Shown in pieces: positions 28,798 through 37,219 of a DNA stretch of 64,000 nt (position 1 is its first letter; the number at the start of each line of letters is the position of its first letter). The notes under the pieces are model-generated. The model searched no databases, was not told the origin of the DNA, and saw only the letters and a program-made list of their open reading frames with translations. The translations under genes were made by a program, and so were the position numbers. This DNA comes from Pseudomonas sp. ML96 (lineage in GTDB: Bacteria; Pseudomonadota; Gammaproteobacteria; Pseudomonadales; Pseudomonadaceae). The stretch covers positions 62,001-126,000 of the forward strand of contig NZ_JPMY01000003.1 of NCBI RefSeq assembly GCF_000761545.1, in the 5' to 3' direction.

Positions 28798-29654
28798 TGC
28801 GTTGGCTGATCTGCATGCTAGTACTGCTGACGGGACTGGCCAAAGCCGACGCGCACCAGCCACGTATCGCGGTCATCGACTGGGGGCTGACCGAGACGCT
28901 GTTGGGACTGGGCGTGACGCCCATCGCCGTGGCACAGACCGAAGGCTATCGGCGCTGGGTTCAAGCACCAGAGTTGCCCGCCGAGGTCGTCGATCTCGGC
29001 CTGCGCATCGAGCCCAATCTCGAGCTGCTCAGCCAACTCAAGCCGGACATGATCCTGATCACCCCGCAGTTTGCCGTCAGCCGCCCACAGCTCGAACGTG
29101 TCGCACCGGTCCACGAGTTGGCTATTTATACGCCGGAGGCCGAGGCCTATGTCGGTGCCCAGCGCGTGACTCGCGAGCTGGCAGCGCTGCTCGGCCGCCA
29201 GGCCGAAGGCGAAGCCATGATCGCCCGTATCGACGCCAATATGGCGCGGGTCAAGCAGCACCTTGCCGCGCAGAAGTTGCCACCTTTCTATGTGATGACC
29301 TTCCTCGACCAGCGTCATGTAAGGCTGTTCGGCAAACAGAGCATCTACCAGGGCGTGCTGGATCGCACCGGGTTACGCAATGCCTGGACCGGGCCGACCA
29401 ATTACTGGGGTTTCAGTCAGCAAGGCATCGAGCGCCTGGCCGAAGAACCTAGCGCTGCCCTGCTCTACCTGGAACCCATGCCGCCCGGCACTGCCGATGG
29501 CCTGGCGCGCAGCGCCTTGTGGCAGCAGCTACCGGCCGTGCGTGAGCAGCGTCTGTACGGCCTGCCACCGGTATGGAGCTTCAACGGTTTGATGGCCGCC
29601 GAGCGCTTCGCCCACCTGCTGGAGGCGCGTCTGGCGCCGGAGGCCGCGCAATGA
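28797..29654 (+). CDS. fhuD: Periplasmic ferric-siderophore binding protein (FhuD-like)
   Basis: A 285-residue class III solute-binding protein with a signal peptide (MRWLICMLVLLTGLAKADAH). The mature fold has the FecB/FhuD signatures RIAVIDWGLTETLLGLGV, VVDLGLRIEPNLELLSQLKP with DMILIT, and a C-terminal lobe containing YWGFSQQGIERLAEE and YGLPPVWSFNGLMAAERFAH. It would capture the ferric hydroxamate after TonB-dependent import and pass it to FhuB. The start overlaps the fhuC stop (TGATG) and the end overlaps the fhuB start (ATGA). Confidence 0.9.
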   Translation: MRWLICMLVLLTGLAKADAHQPRIAVIDWGLTETLLGLGVTPIAVAQTEGYRRWVQAPELPAEVVDLGLRIEPNLELLSQLKPDMILITPQFAVSRPQLERVAPVHELAIYTPEAEAYVGAQRVTRELAALLGRQAEGEAMIARIDANMARVKQHLAAQKLPPFYVMTFLDQRHVRLFGKQSIYQGVLDRTGLRNAWTGPTNYWGFSQQGIERLAEEPSAALLYLEPMPPGTADGLARSALWQQLPAVREQRLYGLPPVWSFNGLMAAERFAHLLEARLAPEAAQ

Positions 29655-31666
29655 CGGAGCTGCTGGCCCAGGGGCCTTTACCGGTTCGCGAGCGTCGTGG
29701 TTTTTCCAGCCACCCGGGTTGGTTGTGCGCTGTGCTGCTGATTCTGGCGCTGGGCCTGGCGCTGAGCGATCTCGGCCGTCGCCTGCCGCTGGGCGAATGG
29801 GCTCAGGCCATGATCAGCCCTGTCGACGGCGATATGCAGCAGTTGATCCTGCACTTCAGCTGGTTCCCGCGCCTGTGCATGGCCTTGCTCTGTGGCGCCG
29901 TACTCGCTCTGGCCGGCACGCTGATGCAGCAGGTGTTGCGCAATCCGCTGGCCTCGCCGACGACCTTGGGAGTATCCAGTGGCGCCCAGCTCGGCCTGCT
30001 GGTGGCTACGCTATGGGCGCCCTGGGCGCTCGACTATGGCCGAGAGTGGGTCGCGCTGGCCGGTGGTGGTATCGCCGCCCTGCTCGTCTTCGCCCTGGCT
30101 TGGCGCCGTGGCCTGGCACCGTTGACGTTGATTCTCGCTGGCCTGGTGGTAACCCTCTATCTCAGCGCATTGAACGTGACGCTGATGCTGGTGCAACAGC
30201 AGGACCTCAATGCAGTGTTCATTTGGGGCTCGGGCTCGCTCAGCCAGAACAGCTGGGGTGGCGTGCAATTCCTCATCCCGCGCCTGCTGCTGGGCATGCT
30301 GCTCCTGCTGCCATTGCTGCGCCCGCTGGCGTTGCTGGAGCTGGACGACAGTGGCGTGAAGAGTCTCGGCGTACCGCTGCGATTCCTGCGTTTCGTCACC
30401 CTTTCGCTCTCCGTGTACCTGGCGGCCTGTGTGGTCAGTACCGTCGGGGTCATCGGCTTCATCGGTCTAGCAGCGCCGGCACTGGTGCGTTTGCTTGGTG
30501 CACGTACTTTCGCTCAGCGCCTGCTCTGGGCACCGTTACTCGGTGGTTTGCTGCTGTGCGTTACAGACTTGGGCATCCAGCGTCTGGCGGGCAGCCTGGC
30601 CGAGCTGGTGCCTACTGGCGCGGCGACTGCGCTGCTGGGGGCGCCGTTGCTGCTCTGGCTGCTGCCACGCCTGCGCCTGGCTGGCGGGCAACCGCAGAGC
30701 GGTGATAGCCAGCATTTCGAGCGCCACCCCTTCCCCGCTCGACGCTTGGCACCGTTGATGATTTTGCTGGCGCTAGCACTGCTGATCGCGCTCGGCCTGG
30801 GCCGTGGGCTGGATGATTGGCAATGGAGTCTCGGTGATGCCGCGTTGCTCGACTGGCGTTGGCCACGAGTCATGGCTGCCGCGGCCGCGGGCTGTATGCT
30901 CGCTTTGGCTGGATGCATGATCCAACGTCTGACCGGCAATCCCATGTCCAGCCCAGAAGTACTTGGCATCAGTGCCGGCGCCGCGCTGGGGCTGATCGCT
31001 CTGCTCTTCCTGCTGCCCTATTCAGGCCCCCTCGCCCAGTTGGCCCTGGGCGGTTTGGGCGCGGGGTTGACCCTGCTGCTGTTGCTCGGCCTGTCACGTC
31101 GTTCCGGTTTCGCTCCGGAGAAGGTGTTGCTGATCGGTATCAGCATTACCGCGCTGTTCGATGCACTGCAGGTAATACTGCTGGCAGGTGGTGATCCGCG
31201 TGGACAAAACCTGCTGAGCTGGATGTCCGGCTCGACCTATTTCGTCGGTCCGCAGATGGCAATCTGGGTACTGGTATGCAGTCTGGTTCTGCTGCTTGCC
31301 GCCCTGCCCTTCGGCCGCTGGCTGGAACTGCTGCCATTGGGCGAAGGCACGCCCCGCGCTCTTGGCGTGCCGCTAGGACTCAGCCGCTTCGTGCTGCTTT
31401 TACTAGCAGCGCTGCTGACTGCCGGCGCCACCCTGATCGTCGGGCCACTTAGCTTTATCGGCCTGTTGGCCCCGCACCTGGCGCGTTTGCTCGGCCTGGC
31501 GCGCGCGGTGCCGCAGATGTTCGGTGCAGCATTGCTCGGCGCACTGGTGATGGTCGCGGCAGATTGGCTGGGGCGCACCCTGCTGTTCCCGGCGCAGCTG
31601 CCCGCTGGCTTGCTGGCCTCGCTGCTGGGCGGCGCCTACTTCATGCTGTGTCTGTATCGGCGCTGA
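29651..31666 (+). CDS. fhuB: Ferric-hydroxamate permease, fused double-length FhuB type
   Basis: A 671-residue inner-membrane permease made of two fused FecCD units, the FhuB arrangement: residues about 25-335 (FPRLCMALLCGAVLALAGTL, QQVLRNPLASPTTLGVSSGA, GLAAPALVRLLGARTF) and about 365-670 (WPRVMAAAAAGCMLALAGCM, IQRLTGNPMSSPEVLGISAG, IGLLAPHLARLLGLARAVPQ). Each half has the conserved Gly-containing EAA-like loop that meets the ATPase. The ATG at 29651 was chosen over an earlier in-frame ATG because it overlaps the fhuD stop as ATGA and opens with the natural N-terminus. Confidence 0.92.
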   Translation: MTELLAQGPLPVRERRGFSSHPGWLCAVLLILALGLALSDLGRRLPLGEWAQAMISPVDGDMQQLILHFSWFPRLCMALLCGAVLALAGTLMQQVLRNPLASPTTLGVSSGAQLGLLVATLWAPWALDYGREWVALAGGGIAALLVFALAWRRGLAPLTLILAGLVVTLYLSALNVTLMLVQQQDLNAVFIWGSGSLSQNSWGGVQFLIPRLLLGMLLLLPLLRPLALLELDDSGVKSLGVPLRFLRFVTLSLSVYLAACVVSTVGVIGFIGLAAPALVRLLGARTFAQRLLWAPLLGGLLLCVTDLGIQRLAGSLAELVPTGAATALLGAPLLLWLLPRLRLAGGQPQSGDSQHFERHPFPARRLAPLMILLALALLIALGLGRGLDDWQWSLGDAALLDWRWPRVMAAAAAGCMLALAGCMIQRLTGNPMSSPEVLGISAGAALGLIALLFLLPYSGPLAQLALGGLGAGLTLLLLLGLSRRSGFAPEKVLLIGISITALFDALQVILLAGGDPRGQNLLSWMSGSTYFVGPQMAIWVLVCSLVLLLAALPFGRWLELLPLGEGTPRALGVPLGLSRFVLLLLAALLTAGATLIVGPLSFIGLLAPHLARLLGLARAVPQMFGAALLGALVMVAADWLGRTLLFPAQLPAGLLASLLGGAYFMLCLYRR

Positions 31667-31667
31667 T

Positions 31668-31714
31668 GGTGGGCTGTTCGCTGCATTTCTGAGCCCACCC
31701 TAAGCCGGTGGGCT
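31668..31714. terminator. Two mutually exclusive hairpins between convergent fhuB and fhuF
   Basis: GGTGGGCT (31668-31675), AGCCCACC (31692-31699) and GGTGGGCT (31707-31714) let the central segment pair with either flank. They lie between the convergent fhuB and fhuF genes and probably act as a bidirectional terminator. T-tracts are poor. Confidence 0.5.
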
Positions 31715-31720
31715 AACGAA

Positions 31721-32470
31721 TCAATCCAGAACGGCTGTACCTTCAGCCGGCGGCTCTTCCAGCAACGGGCAGTTGTCGCACATATCCATGCCCAGTTCGT
31801 TGCGAATGCAGCACAGCTTGCGCTGGCGCCAAGGCGCGCAGCCCTCGCCTTGCGGTACATAACTCACCGGTTCGAACAACGGATTGCGCGTGCCATCTGG
31901 TCGCAGCTTTGACTCCAGCACCTCGAAACCCTGAGCCAGCATCGGCTTGGGGAATGGCAGGCCGCCGAGCGTGGACATGAACCATTCGAAGTAGTTACCG
32001 GCGTTGCTCCACAGCACCCGCGCCGCGATCTTGCGGTGGCTGCGCAGCGCCTCGATGAAGGCCGGCAAGTTGTCATCCAGTAGTCCGGAAAACCGCTCGA
32101 AACCATTGGCAGGAGTCGCCGCCCAGCGCTCGCCGGCATGCGGCAGCTTGAACGCCTCGGGCAGGCCGTCGGCGCCCACCACCACCTGGATCTCGTCGAA
32201 ATCCAGCGGCAGGCGCCAGTTGAGGATCAGGCCTGCCGCCAGTACCGGTGGAATCAGGCGCAGGAAATAGTATTTCGACCAGAGCGACATCAAGGCGCGG
32301 CGATCACCCTCAGCATGCTCGGGGCCGAAACGCAGCATCTGCTCTTCCAGACGCGCAGCGCTGACAAACTCACGCCCGGGCAATGCCGGGCGTGGGTCAT
32401 CCGCAAGGGTGAGTACATCGCGGTAGTGGGCGAATGGCCCTTGGAACAGCGGGGCAATGGCCGGGATCAT
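31721..32470 (-). CDS. fhuF: Siderophore-iron reductase, FhuF-type 2Fe-2S protein
   Basis: A 249-residue cytoplasmic protein that would reduce ferric hydroxamate to release iron after FhuCDB import. The C-terminal 2Fe-2S site is the family's unusual motif, CC-x10-C-x2-C, seen in RKLCCIRNELGMDMCDNCPL. Upstream are the conserved helical parts SLWSKYYFLRLIPPVLAAGL and NAGNYFEWFMSTLGG. The ATG at 32470 gives the family's normal N-terminus (MIPAIAPLF); the frame extends further upstream, but that would run into the preceding gene. It lies 16 bases after the ornithine hydroxylase stop, in the same operon. Confidence 0.92.
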   Translation of the reverse strand: MIPAIAPLFQGPFAHYRDVLTLADDPRPALPGREFVSAARLEEQMLRFGPEHAEGDRRALMSLWSKYYFLRLIPPVLAAGLILNWRLPLDFDEIQVVVGADGLPEAFKLPHAGERWAATPANGFERFSGLLDDNLPAFIEALRSHRKIAARVLWSNAGNYFEWFMSTLGGLPFPKPMLAQGFEVLESKLRPDGTRNPLFEPVSYVPQGEGCAPWRQRKLCCIRNELGMDMCDNCPLLEEPPAEGTAVLD

Positions 32471-32486
32471 CGGCCCCCCGCCTGGG

Positions 32487-33782
32487 TCAAGCACATGCGC
32501 TGGCGACTCCTGTCGTTTGGCGTCGATGGCTGTTGTCCAGCAAGGCGTCGACCACTTCCTGCGAGCGAATGGCAAGCACCGAGAGCAGCGTGTCGCTCAG
32601 GCCGTGACTGGCCTCGCAGCAACCCTGCAGGTAGATGCCCGCGCTCATCTGCGGCTGGCAGCTCAGACGATAGTCGCGCTCCACGCCTTCGCCAAGATGC
32701 TCCTGCAGACCTTCGAGCAGGCGTTTGTAGCCATCGCGGCGATAACCGGTGGCCAACACTACCGCATCGAACAGACGATCCTCGCGTCCCTCCGGACCAT
32801 TCAGGGTCAGGCGAATGCCCTCGGCGCCAGCCTGCACGGCCTCGATGCTGCGCTGCGTGAGCAGGCTGTGCGGCGCGTGGCCGGTGACCTTCTGCAGGTA
32901 CAGGCGGTGGTAGATGCTCTCGATCAGGTCCAGGTTGACCACCGAATAGTTGGTCTGCGCATTGGCCTGGATGAAGGCTTCGCGCTCCTCCGGAGCCTGG
33001 CCGTAGACCACGTCGGTATAGGCCGGATCGAAGATTTCATTGATGAACGGGCTGTCATCGGCCGGACGCAAGGCCTGGCTGCGCATCACCATGCTGACTT
33101 CAGCCGCCGGGAAGCGCCCGCACAGGTCGCTGAAGATTTCCGCTGCGCTCTGTCCTGAGCCGATCACCGCCACGCGCTTGGGCTCGGCGCAGCCCTGGAT
33201 GCGCTCCAGATAGCTGGAGGAATGGATCACCCGCTTGTCACCGCGCAGTGGGCGGAACATCTCTGGCACCACCGGCTCGCCGCCGATACTGACCACCAGG
33301 TTGCGGGTGATGCGTGCGCGGGTGCGGCCATCGGCCAGGCGCGAGATCACCTTGACCCGGGTCACGTCGCCACCATCCAGCACCGGCTCGACGGCGATGA
33401 CTTCCTCGCCGTAGTGCACGCGCTCGCTGAACTGCGCGGCAGCCCAGGTCAGGTAGTCGTTGTACTCCAGGCGCGACGGCGTGAAGGTGCTGATGTTGAT
33501 GAAGGCTTCCAGGCGACGCTTCTGGTGCAGGTAATTGACGAAGGTGTAGCGGCTGGACGGATTGCGCAGCGTGGCCAGGTCCTTGAGGAAGGAGATCTGC
33601 ATGCGGCTGTCGTCCAGCAGCATGCCGCCGTGCCACTCGAAGGCCGGCTTCTTCTCCAGGAAGCAGTAGCGCAGGCCGTTCTCGCGTACGCGACGGTCTT
33701 CGTCCAAGGCCACCGCGATGGCCAGATTGGCGGGCCCGAAGCCCAGCCCGATCACGTCGTATTCCAGTGTTTCTATGCTCAT
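32487..33782 (-). CDS. pvdA: L-ornithine N5-monooxygenase (PvdA-type)
   Basis: A 431-residue FAD/NADPH-dependent N-hydroxylating monooxygenase that turns L-ornithine into N5-hydroxyornithine for hydroxamate siderophores. The FAD motif is DVIGLGFGPANLAIAVAL at the N-terminus, with FEWHGGMLLDDSRMQISFLK just after. The NADPH motif is VAVIGSGQSAAEIF at about residue 220, and the C-terminal ATGY motif is VVLATGYRRDGYK. ATG 33782 gives the canonical MSIETLEYDVIGLGFG start. It is followed closely by fhuF and preceded, after a 150-bp gap with two hairpins, by the acyltransferase gene. Confidence 0.94.
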   Translation of the reverse strand: MSIETLEYDVIGLGFGPANLAIAVALDEDRRVRENGLRYCFLEKKPAFEWHGGMLLDDSRMQISFLKDLATLRNPSSRYTFVNYLHQKRRLEAFINISTFTPSRLEYNDYLTWAAAQFSERVHYGEEVIAVEPVLDGGDVTRVKVISRLADGRTRARITRNLVVSIGGEPVVPEMFRPLRGDKRVIHSSSYLERIQGCAEPKRVAVIGSGQSAAEIFSDLCGRFPAAEVSMVMRSQALRPADDSPFINEIFDPAYTDVVYGQAPEEREAFIQANAQTNYSVVNLDLIESIYHRLYLQKVTGHAPHSLLTQRSIEAVQAGAEGIRLTLNGPEGREDRLFDAVVLATGYRRDGYKRLLEGLQEHLGEGVERDYRLSCQPQMSAGIYLQGCCEASHGLSDTLLSVLAIRSQEVVDALLDNSHRRQTTGVASACA

Positions 33783-33868
33783 GTCAGGCCCCGATCCTCT
33801 GCGGATGGTTCGTGTGAAGGCCAAGTCAGCCCCTGGAGGCACTCGCCTCGCCCAACCTCATCAGTTTC

Positions 33869-33926
33869 ACGGCCGCGCTCGGGCGCGGCTCTTTTGTTCT
33901 AGGCTCGCGAACAGCAACCGCGAGCC
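33869..33926 (-). terminator. Tandem hairpins between acyltransferase and pvdA genes
   Basis: Two stems occupy the gap after the acyltransferase stop: GGCTCGCG/CGCGAGCC (33902-33926, 8 bp, 9-base loop) and GCCGCGC/GCGCGGC (about 33872-33889, 7 bp). On the minus strand neither has a T-tract; on the plus strand TCTTTT follows the second. They could attenuate read-through into pvdA. Confidence 0.45.
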
Positions 33927-33932
33927 GTACTG

Positions 33933-34931
33933 CTATGCCAGACGGCAGCGTTCGAAGAACACTTCGCGGGACTGCACCATGAGTGCGGCTCGCTTGTGCG
34001 GGAAATCGAATTCCTTGGCCTTGTGATACCCCTGCGCCTGCATGTGGCCGATCATCTTGGCATTGTCGGCGCGAGGTTCGGCGACCACCCGCTGGGTACG
34101 CGGATCATCGAGGAACAGGTAGTGGGTCAGCGCGCTCAGCCAACTGGCCACCTTGTGCGGGCCGCGATGGCTCTCCTCGCCGACCAGCATGTGGATGCCG
34201 CGGTCGTAGTCCGCCACGTCGTAGAACGGCGCGATGCGGTCTTCCTTGGCCCAGTAGGCCTCGTAGTAGGCGAAGGGCTCATCGTCGAAGCAGCCGATCA
34301 GGGTCAGCACGCGCGGGTCCGCGGCCAGCTCTTCCAGGTAGCGGCGATGTTTTTCGAGATCGCCCTCCTCCTGCCAGAACGCGGCCACACGGGCACTGTT
34401 CTGCCAGCGATTGAAGCGTTCGAGGTCGCTGTCGATGTCTAGGGTGCGCAAGGAAATCCAGGCACCCAGATGGACATCGAAACGGCGATAGACCTCGCCC
34501 ACCGGTTTCGGCGCGCGGCGCGGGTGACGACGGCCATGGGCATGCATGACCATCTGCTGCGGGTAACCAGCACTGCCAACGTTGCGCAGGAGACTGGCAG
34601 GAAGTTGCCAGAACAGCGAACGCTCGATGCGCAGGCTGTCACCCTCACCCACCAGCAGGCCGCTGGTGAGCAGGGATGGATCGATCGAGTCCAGCTGCAG
34701 ACGCAGGGCCTGCAGCTGGGGATTGTTGGCAAAGCTCCAATAGGCCAGTGCCCACAGGGCCTTGGCCTGGTCCTCAACTGCCAGCTCCAGCGGCACCAAG
34801 ACCTCGTCCTGCCGACGCACGCGCAGCAGAGCGCGTTCGTCCAGATGCAGAGCCAGACTGGCGCCGTCGTCACGAGCGGTCAGCCGCTGCCCGTTGGGCA
34901 GCGACAGTTGTTGCAATGGATTAGAAGTCAT
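33933..34931 (-). CDS. Hydroxyornithine acyltransferase, siderophore GNAT (IucB-like)
   Basis: A 332-residue protein with a divergent N-terminal half and a C-terminal GNAT domain (about 140-332) of the IucB/AlcB/RimJ-like siderophore type. Signatures are RTLDIDSDLERFNRWQNSAR, LTLIGCFDDEPFAYYEAYWA, the acetyl-CoA loop HMLVGEESHRGPHKVASWLS and a helix ending in RVVAEPRADNAKMIGHMQAQ. With the N5-hydroxylase next door it most likely acylates N5-hydroxyornithine, giving the N5-acetyl or similar hydroxamate. The acyl donor cannot be fixed from sequence. Its start overlaps the receptor stop by 11 bases, so both belong to one operon. Confidence 0.87.
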   Translation of the reverse strand: MTSNPLQQLSLPNGQRLTARDDGASLALHLDERALLRVRRQDEVLVPLELAVEDQAKALWALAYWSFANNPQLQALRLQLDSIDPSLLTSGLLVGEGDSLRIERSLFWQLPASLLRNVGSAGYPQQMVMHAHGRRHPRRAPKPVGEVYRRFDVHLGAWISLRTLDIDSDLERFNRWQNSARVAAFWQEEGDLEKHRRYLEELAADPRVLTLIGCFDDEPFAYYEAYWAKEDRIAPFYDVADYDRGIHMLVGEESHRGPHKVASWLSALTHYLFLDDPRTQRVVAEPRADNAKMIGHMQAQGYHKAKEFDFPHKRAALMVQSREVFFERCRLA

Positions 34932-37107
34932 AACTCACACTGGCGATGACGTTGCGACGGTTGCCGTACCAGCAGTAGTAATCACAGGCCGTGACGTACT
35001 CTTTATCGGTCAGGTTGCTGGCGTTCAATTGCAGGCGGATGTCCTGAATGCGATACCCGACCATGGCGTCTACCAGGGTGTAGGACGGTACTTCCAGGGT
35101 TTCGGTGTTGTCGCCATAGCTGGAGCTGGTGTGACGCACGCCGGCACCGAACTCCAGGCCATCGAGGACACCACCGATGAACTGGTACTTGCCCCACAGA
35201 GAAGCCATCTCGTCAGCGACGTTGGCAGGAGCCTTGTCTTTTTCAGCATCGACTGTGGTCTTGGTCGTTTCTGGATCGAGTTTGGTATAGCTGGCGATCA
35301 GGCTGATGTTTTCGGTGACATTGGCCTGAGCCTCAAGCTCGATACCCCGGCTGCGGACCTCACCCAGTTGAGTTGGAACTCCTGCACGGGTCTTGGTGAC
35401 GTTCTCCTGTGTCAGCTCGAATACTGCCGCAGTAAACATCGCGTCCAGACCTTCCGGCTGATACTTGATGCCAACTTCCTTCTGATCGCCCTCTTGCGGC
35501 TCGAACGGATCCCCAGTGACTCGATTGATGTCGGTGACCGGCAAGAAGAACTCGGAGTAGCTGATATAGGGGGTCAGACCGTTGTCCATGACATAAGCAA
35601 CACCACTGCTCCAGGTGAAGTTGTCGTCACGCACGTTATGACGGGCATTGGTAGTCTGATTGTCGAAGTCAGTGCGTGAACGATCGTAGCGGCCGCCCAA
35701 CAGGAACACCCAATTGTCGTATTTGAACTGCTCTTGGATATAGAGGCCGTTCTGATCGGCGCGAGTGTCTTTATCTTCCAGAGCAAAAGCACCGATGGGA
35801 GCATTGTTACCCACAGGGAAACCAAAGTACGGTGTGGAGTTGCTCGGGTTGTATATGTCCAGCAGAGGGATGGTTGGTGCAGTGGGGTAGCCGTTGGGGC
35901 TGCGATCATTGATCTTCAGTTGCTGATAGTCATAGCCAAGCAGCAGTGTGTTTTCCCAGCGATCACCGAACCAGTTACCGAGTAATCGGTTATCTACCGA
36001 TAGATTGTCGGCTTTACCATCATTGTAAGTCAGCCCTCGGGCAATCAGCCGGTTGCTGCCAGGGGCATTACCGAAATAGAACAGTTGGCGCAGTTCCAGA
36101 TCCATATGGCCGTAACGCAGGTTCTGCTGGAAGTCCCAGTTGTCGCTGATGCGATAGTTCAGCTCGTAGCCAAGGGTATATTGATCACGTTCGAAGGTTT
36201 CGTACTTGGGATTGCCAACTGCAGTATCAGTGTCGATATCACCATTGGGGTTCGGAAGTATGGTGCCACTGGGCGGCAGGAACTGTAGCTGCGGATCCGA
36301 GCGATCTTTCTGCATGCTGGCCAGCAGGGTCAGCGAGGTGTCTTCGTTGAAGTTGAACGTCATCGAGGGGGCCAGCAGGATGCGGGCAGCATCTACGTCG
36401 TCCACCTGAGTACCAGTATCACGGCTCAGCGCGACAACGCGGTACAGCACGTTGCCCTCCTCATCCAGCTTGCCCCCCACATCGGCGTTGACCTGCTTGC
36501 GGTCGAAGCTGCCGTACTGGATGCCAACCTCGCTCTTGGCATCGGCTGTTGGGCGCTTGCTCTGCAGGTTGATCAGACCGCCCGGCGGAGTCTGTCCATA
36601 GAGCACGGAAGCGGCGCCCTTGAGCACTTCGATGCGTTCGAGCATGTAGGGGTCGATTTGCCAGCTGTAGAAGGAACTGGAGTAGATGCGCGAACCGTCC
36701 ATGAACAAACCGTTGTTGGCTTGCTTGAAGCCCCGCACGATGAACCAGTCTTGCTTGTTGTCCTCACCATAGAAGCCGGCTTGCACCCCCGCGGAGTAGC
36801 GCAGCGCCTCGCTAATGGTCTGGACGTTGCGATCATCCATCTGCGCCTGGGTCACAACGGACACCGAGCGAGGGGTTTCACTCAGTGGAGTATTGATTTT
36901 TGTAGCACTGCGGCTGTTCTTCGCCACATAGCCGTCGTCCTCGCCAACCGGGCTGTCCAGCTCACCACTGATATTGGTGGCCTCCAGCTTCACCGCCTCC
37001 TCGGCGTACAGGCCTACACTGAACGCGCTCAGCGCAAAGGCCATGGCCAGTGGTAGGCGGGCTCTCGCGAACGGTACTTTGGCTTGGTACTTAGCTTGCT
37101 GTTCCAT
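34921..37107 (-). CDS. TonB-dependent ferric-siderophore receptor (no signalling domain)
   Basis: A 728-residue outer-membrane receptor. The signal peptide ends near SVGLYAEEA. The plug begins directly (SRSATKINTPLSETPRSVSV; ALRYSAGVQAGFYGEDNKQD; ERIEVLKGAASVLYGQTPPG), so the STN signalling extension of FpvA/FoxA-type transducers is absent. The 22-strand barrel follows and closes with LQLNASNLTDKEYVTACDYY and a terminal Phe (VSYDF). It resembles FhuA/FoxA-type hydroxamate receptors. ATG 37107 is preferred, with GGGGAG 5-6 bases before it. Expression is predicted from a perfect PvdS-type promoter about 60 bases upstream. Confidence 0.93.
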   Translation of the reverse strand: MEQQAKYQAKVPFARARLPLAMAFALSAFSVGLYAEEAVKLEATNISGELDSPVGEDDGYVAKNSRSATKINTPLSETPRSVSVVTQAQMDDRNVQTISEALRYSAGVQAGFYGEDNKQDWFIVRGFKQANNGLFMDGSRIYSSSFYSWQIDPYMLERIEVLKGAASVLYGQTPPGGLINLQSKRPTADAKSEVGIQYGSFDRKQVNADVGGKLDEEGNVLYRVVALSRDTGTQVDDVDAARILLAPSMTFNFNEDTSLTLLASMQKDRSDPQLQFLPPSGTILPNPNGDIDTDTAVGNPKYETFERDQYTLGYELNYRISDNWDFQQNLRYGHMDLELRQLFYFGNAPGSNRLIARGLTYNDGKADNLSVDNRLLGNWFGDRWENTLLLGYDYQQLKINDRSPNGYPTAPTIPLLDIYNPSNSTPYFGFPVGNNAPIGAFALEDKDTRADQNGLYIQEQFKYDNWVFLLGGRYDRSRTDFDNQTTNARHNVRDDNFTWSSGVAYVMDNGLTPYISYSEFFLPVTDINRVTGDPFEPQEGDQKEVGIKYQPEGLDAMFTAAVFELTQENVTKTRAGVPTQLGEVRSRGIELEAQANVTENISLIASYTKLDPETTKTTVDAEKDKAPANVADEMASLWGKYQFIGGVLDGLEFGAGVRHTSSSYGDNTETLEVPSYTLVDAMVGYRIQDIRLQLNASNLTDKEYVTACDYYCWYGNRRNVIASVSYDF

Positions 37108-37168
37108 CAACACTCCCCACTTAAATCAAATTAGAAAGATTCGCATTTGTTGTTCTTGCACCTACTAG

Positions 37169-37192
37169 ACGAATCGCTTCTGGAAAAATTTA
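37169..37192 (-). promoter_or_regulatory. Iron-starvation (PvdS-type) sigma promoter of the receptor operon
   Basis: The minus strand reads TAAAT, exactly 16 bases, then CGT, the spacing and sequence described for PvdS-dependent promoters in Pseudomonas. The CGT lies about 62 bases upstream of the receptor ATG. The ECF sigma gene of the same locus (56159-56725) is the natural partner. Confidence 0.7.
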
Positions 37193-37219
37193 CCTTCCCC
37201 TGACATTTCTCGATCGTCC

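Noticed and set aside
33783..33932. PvdS-type promoter for pvdA
   Set aside because: No TAAAT-like element lies 16 bases before any CGT on the minus strand in this gap.
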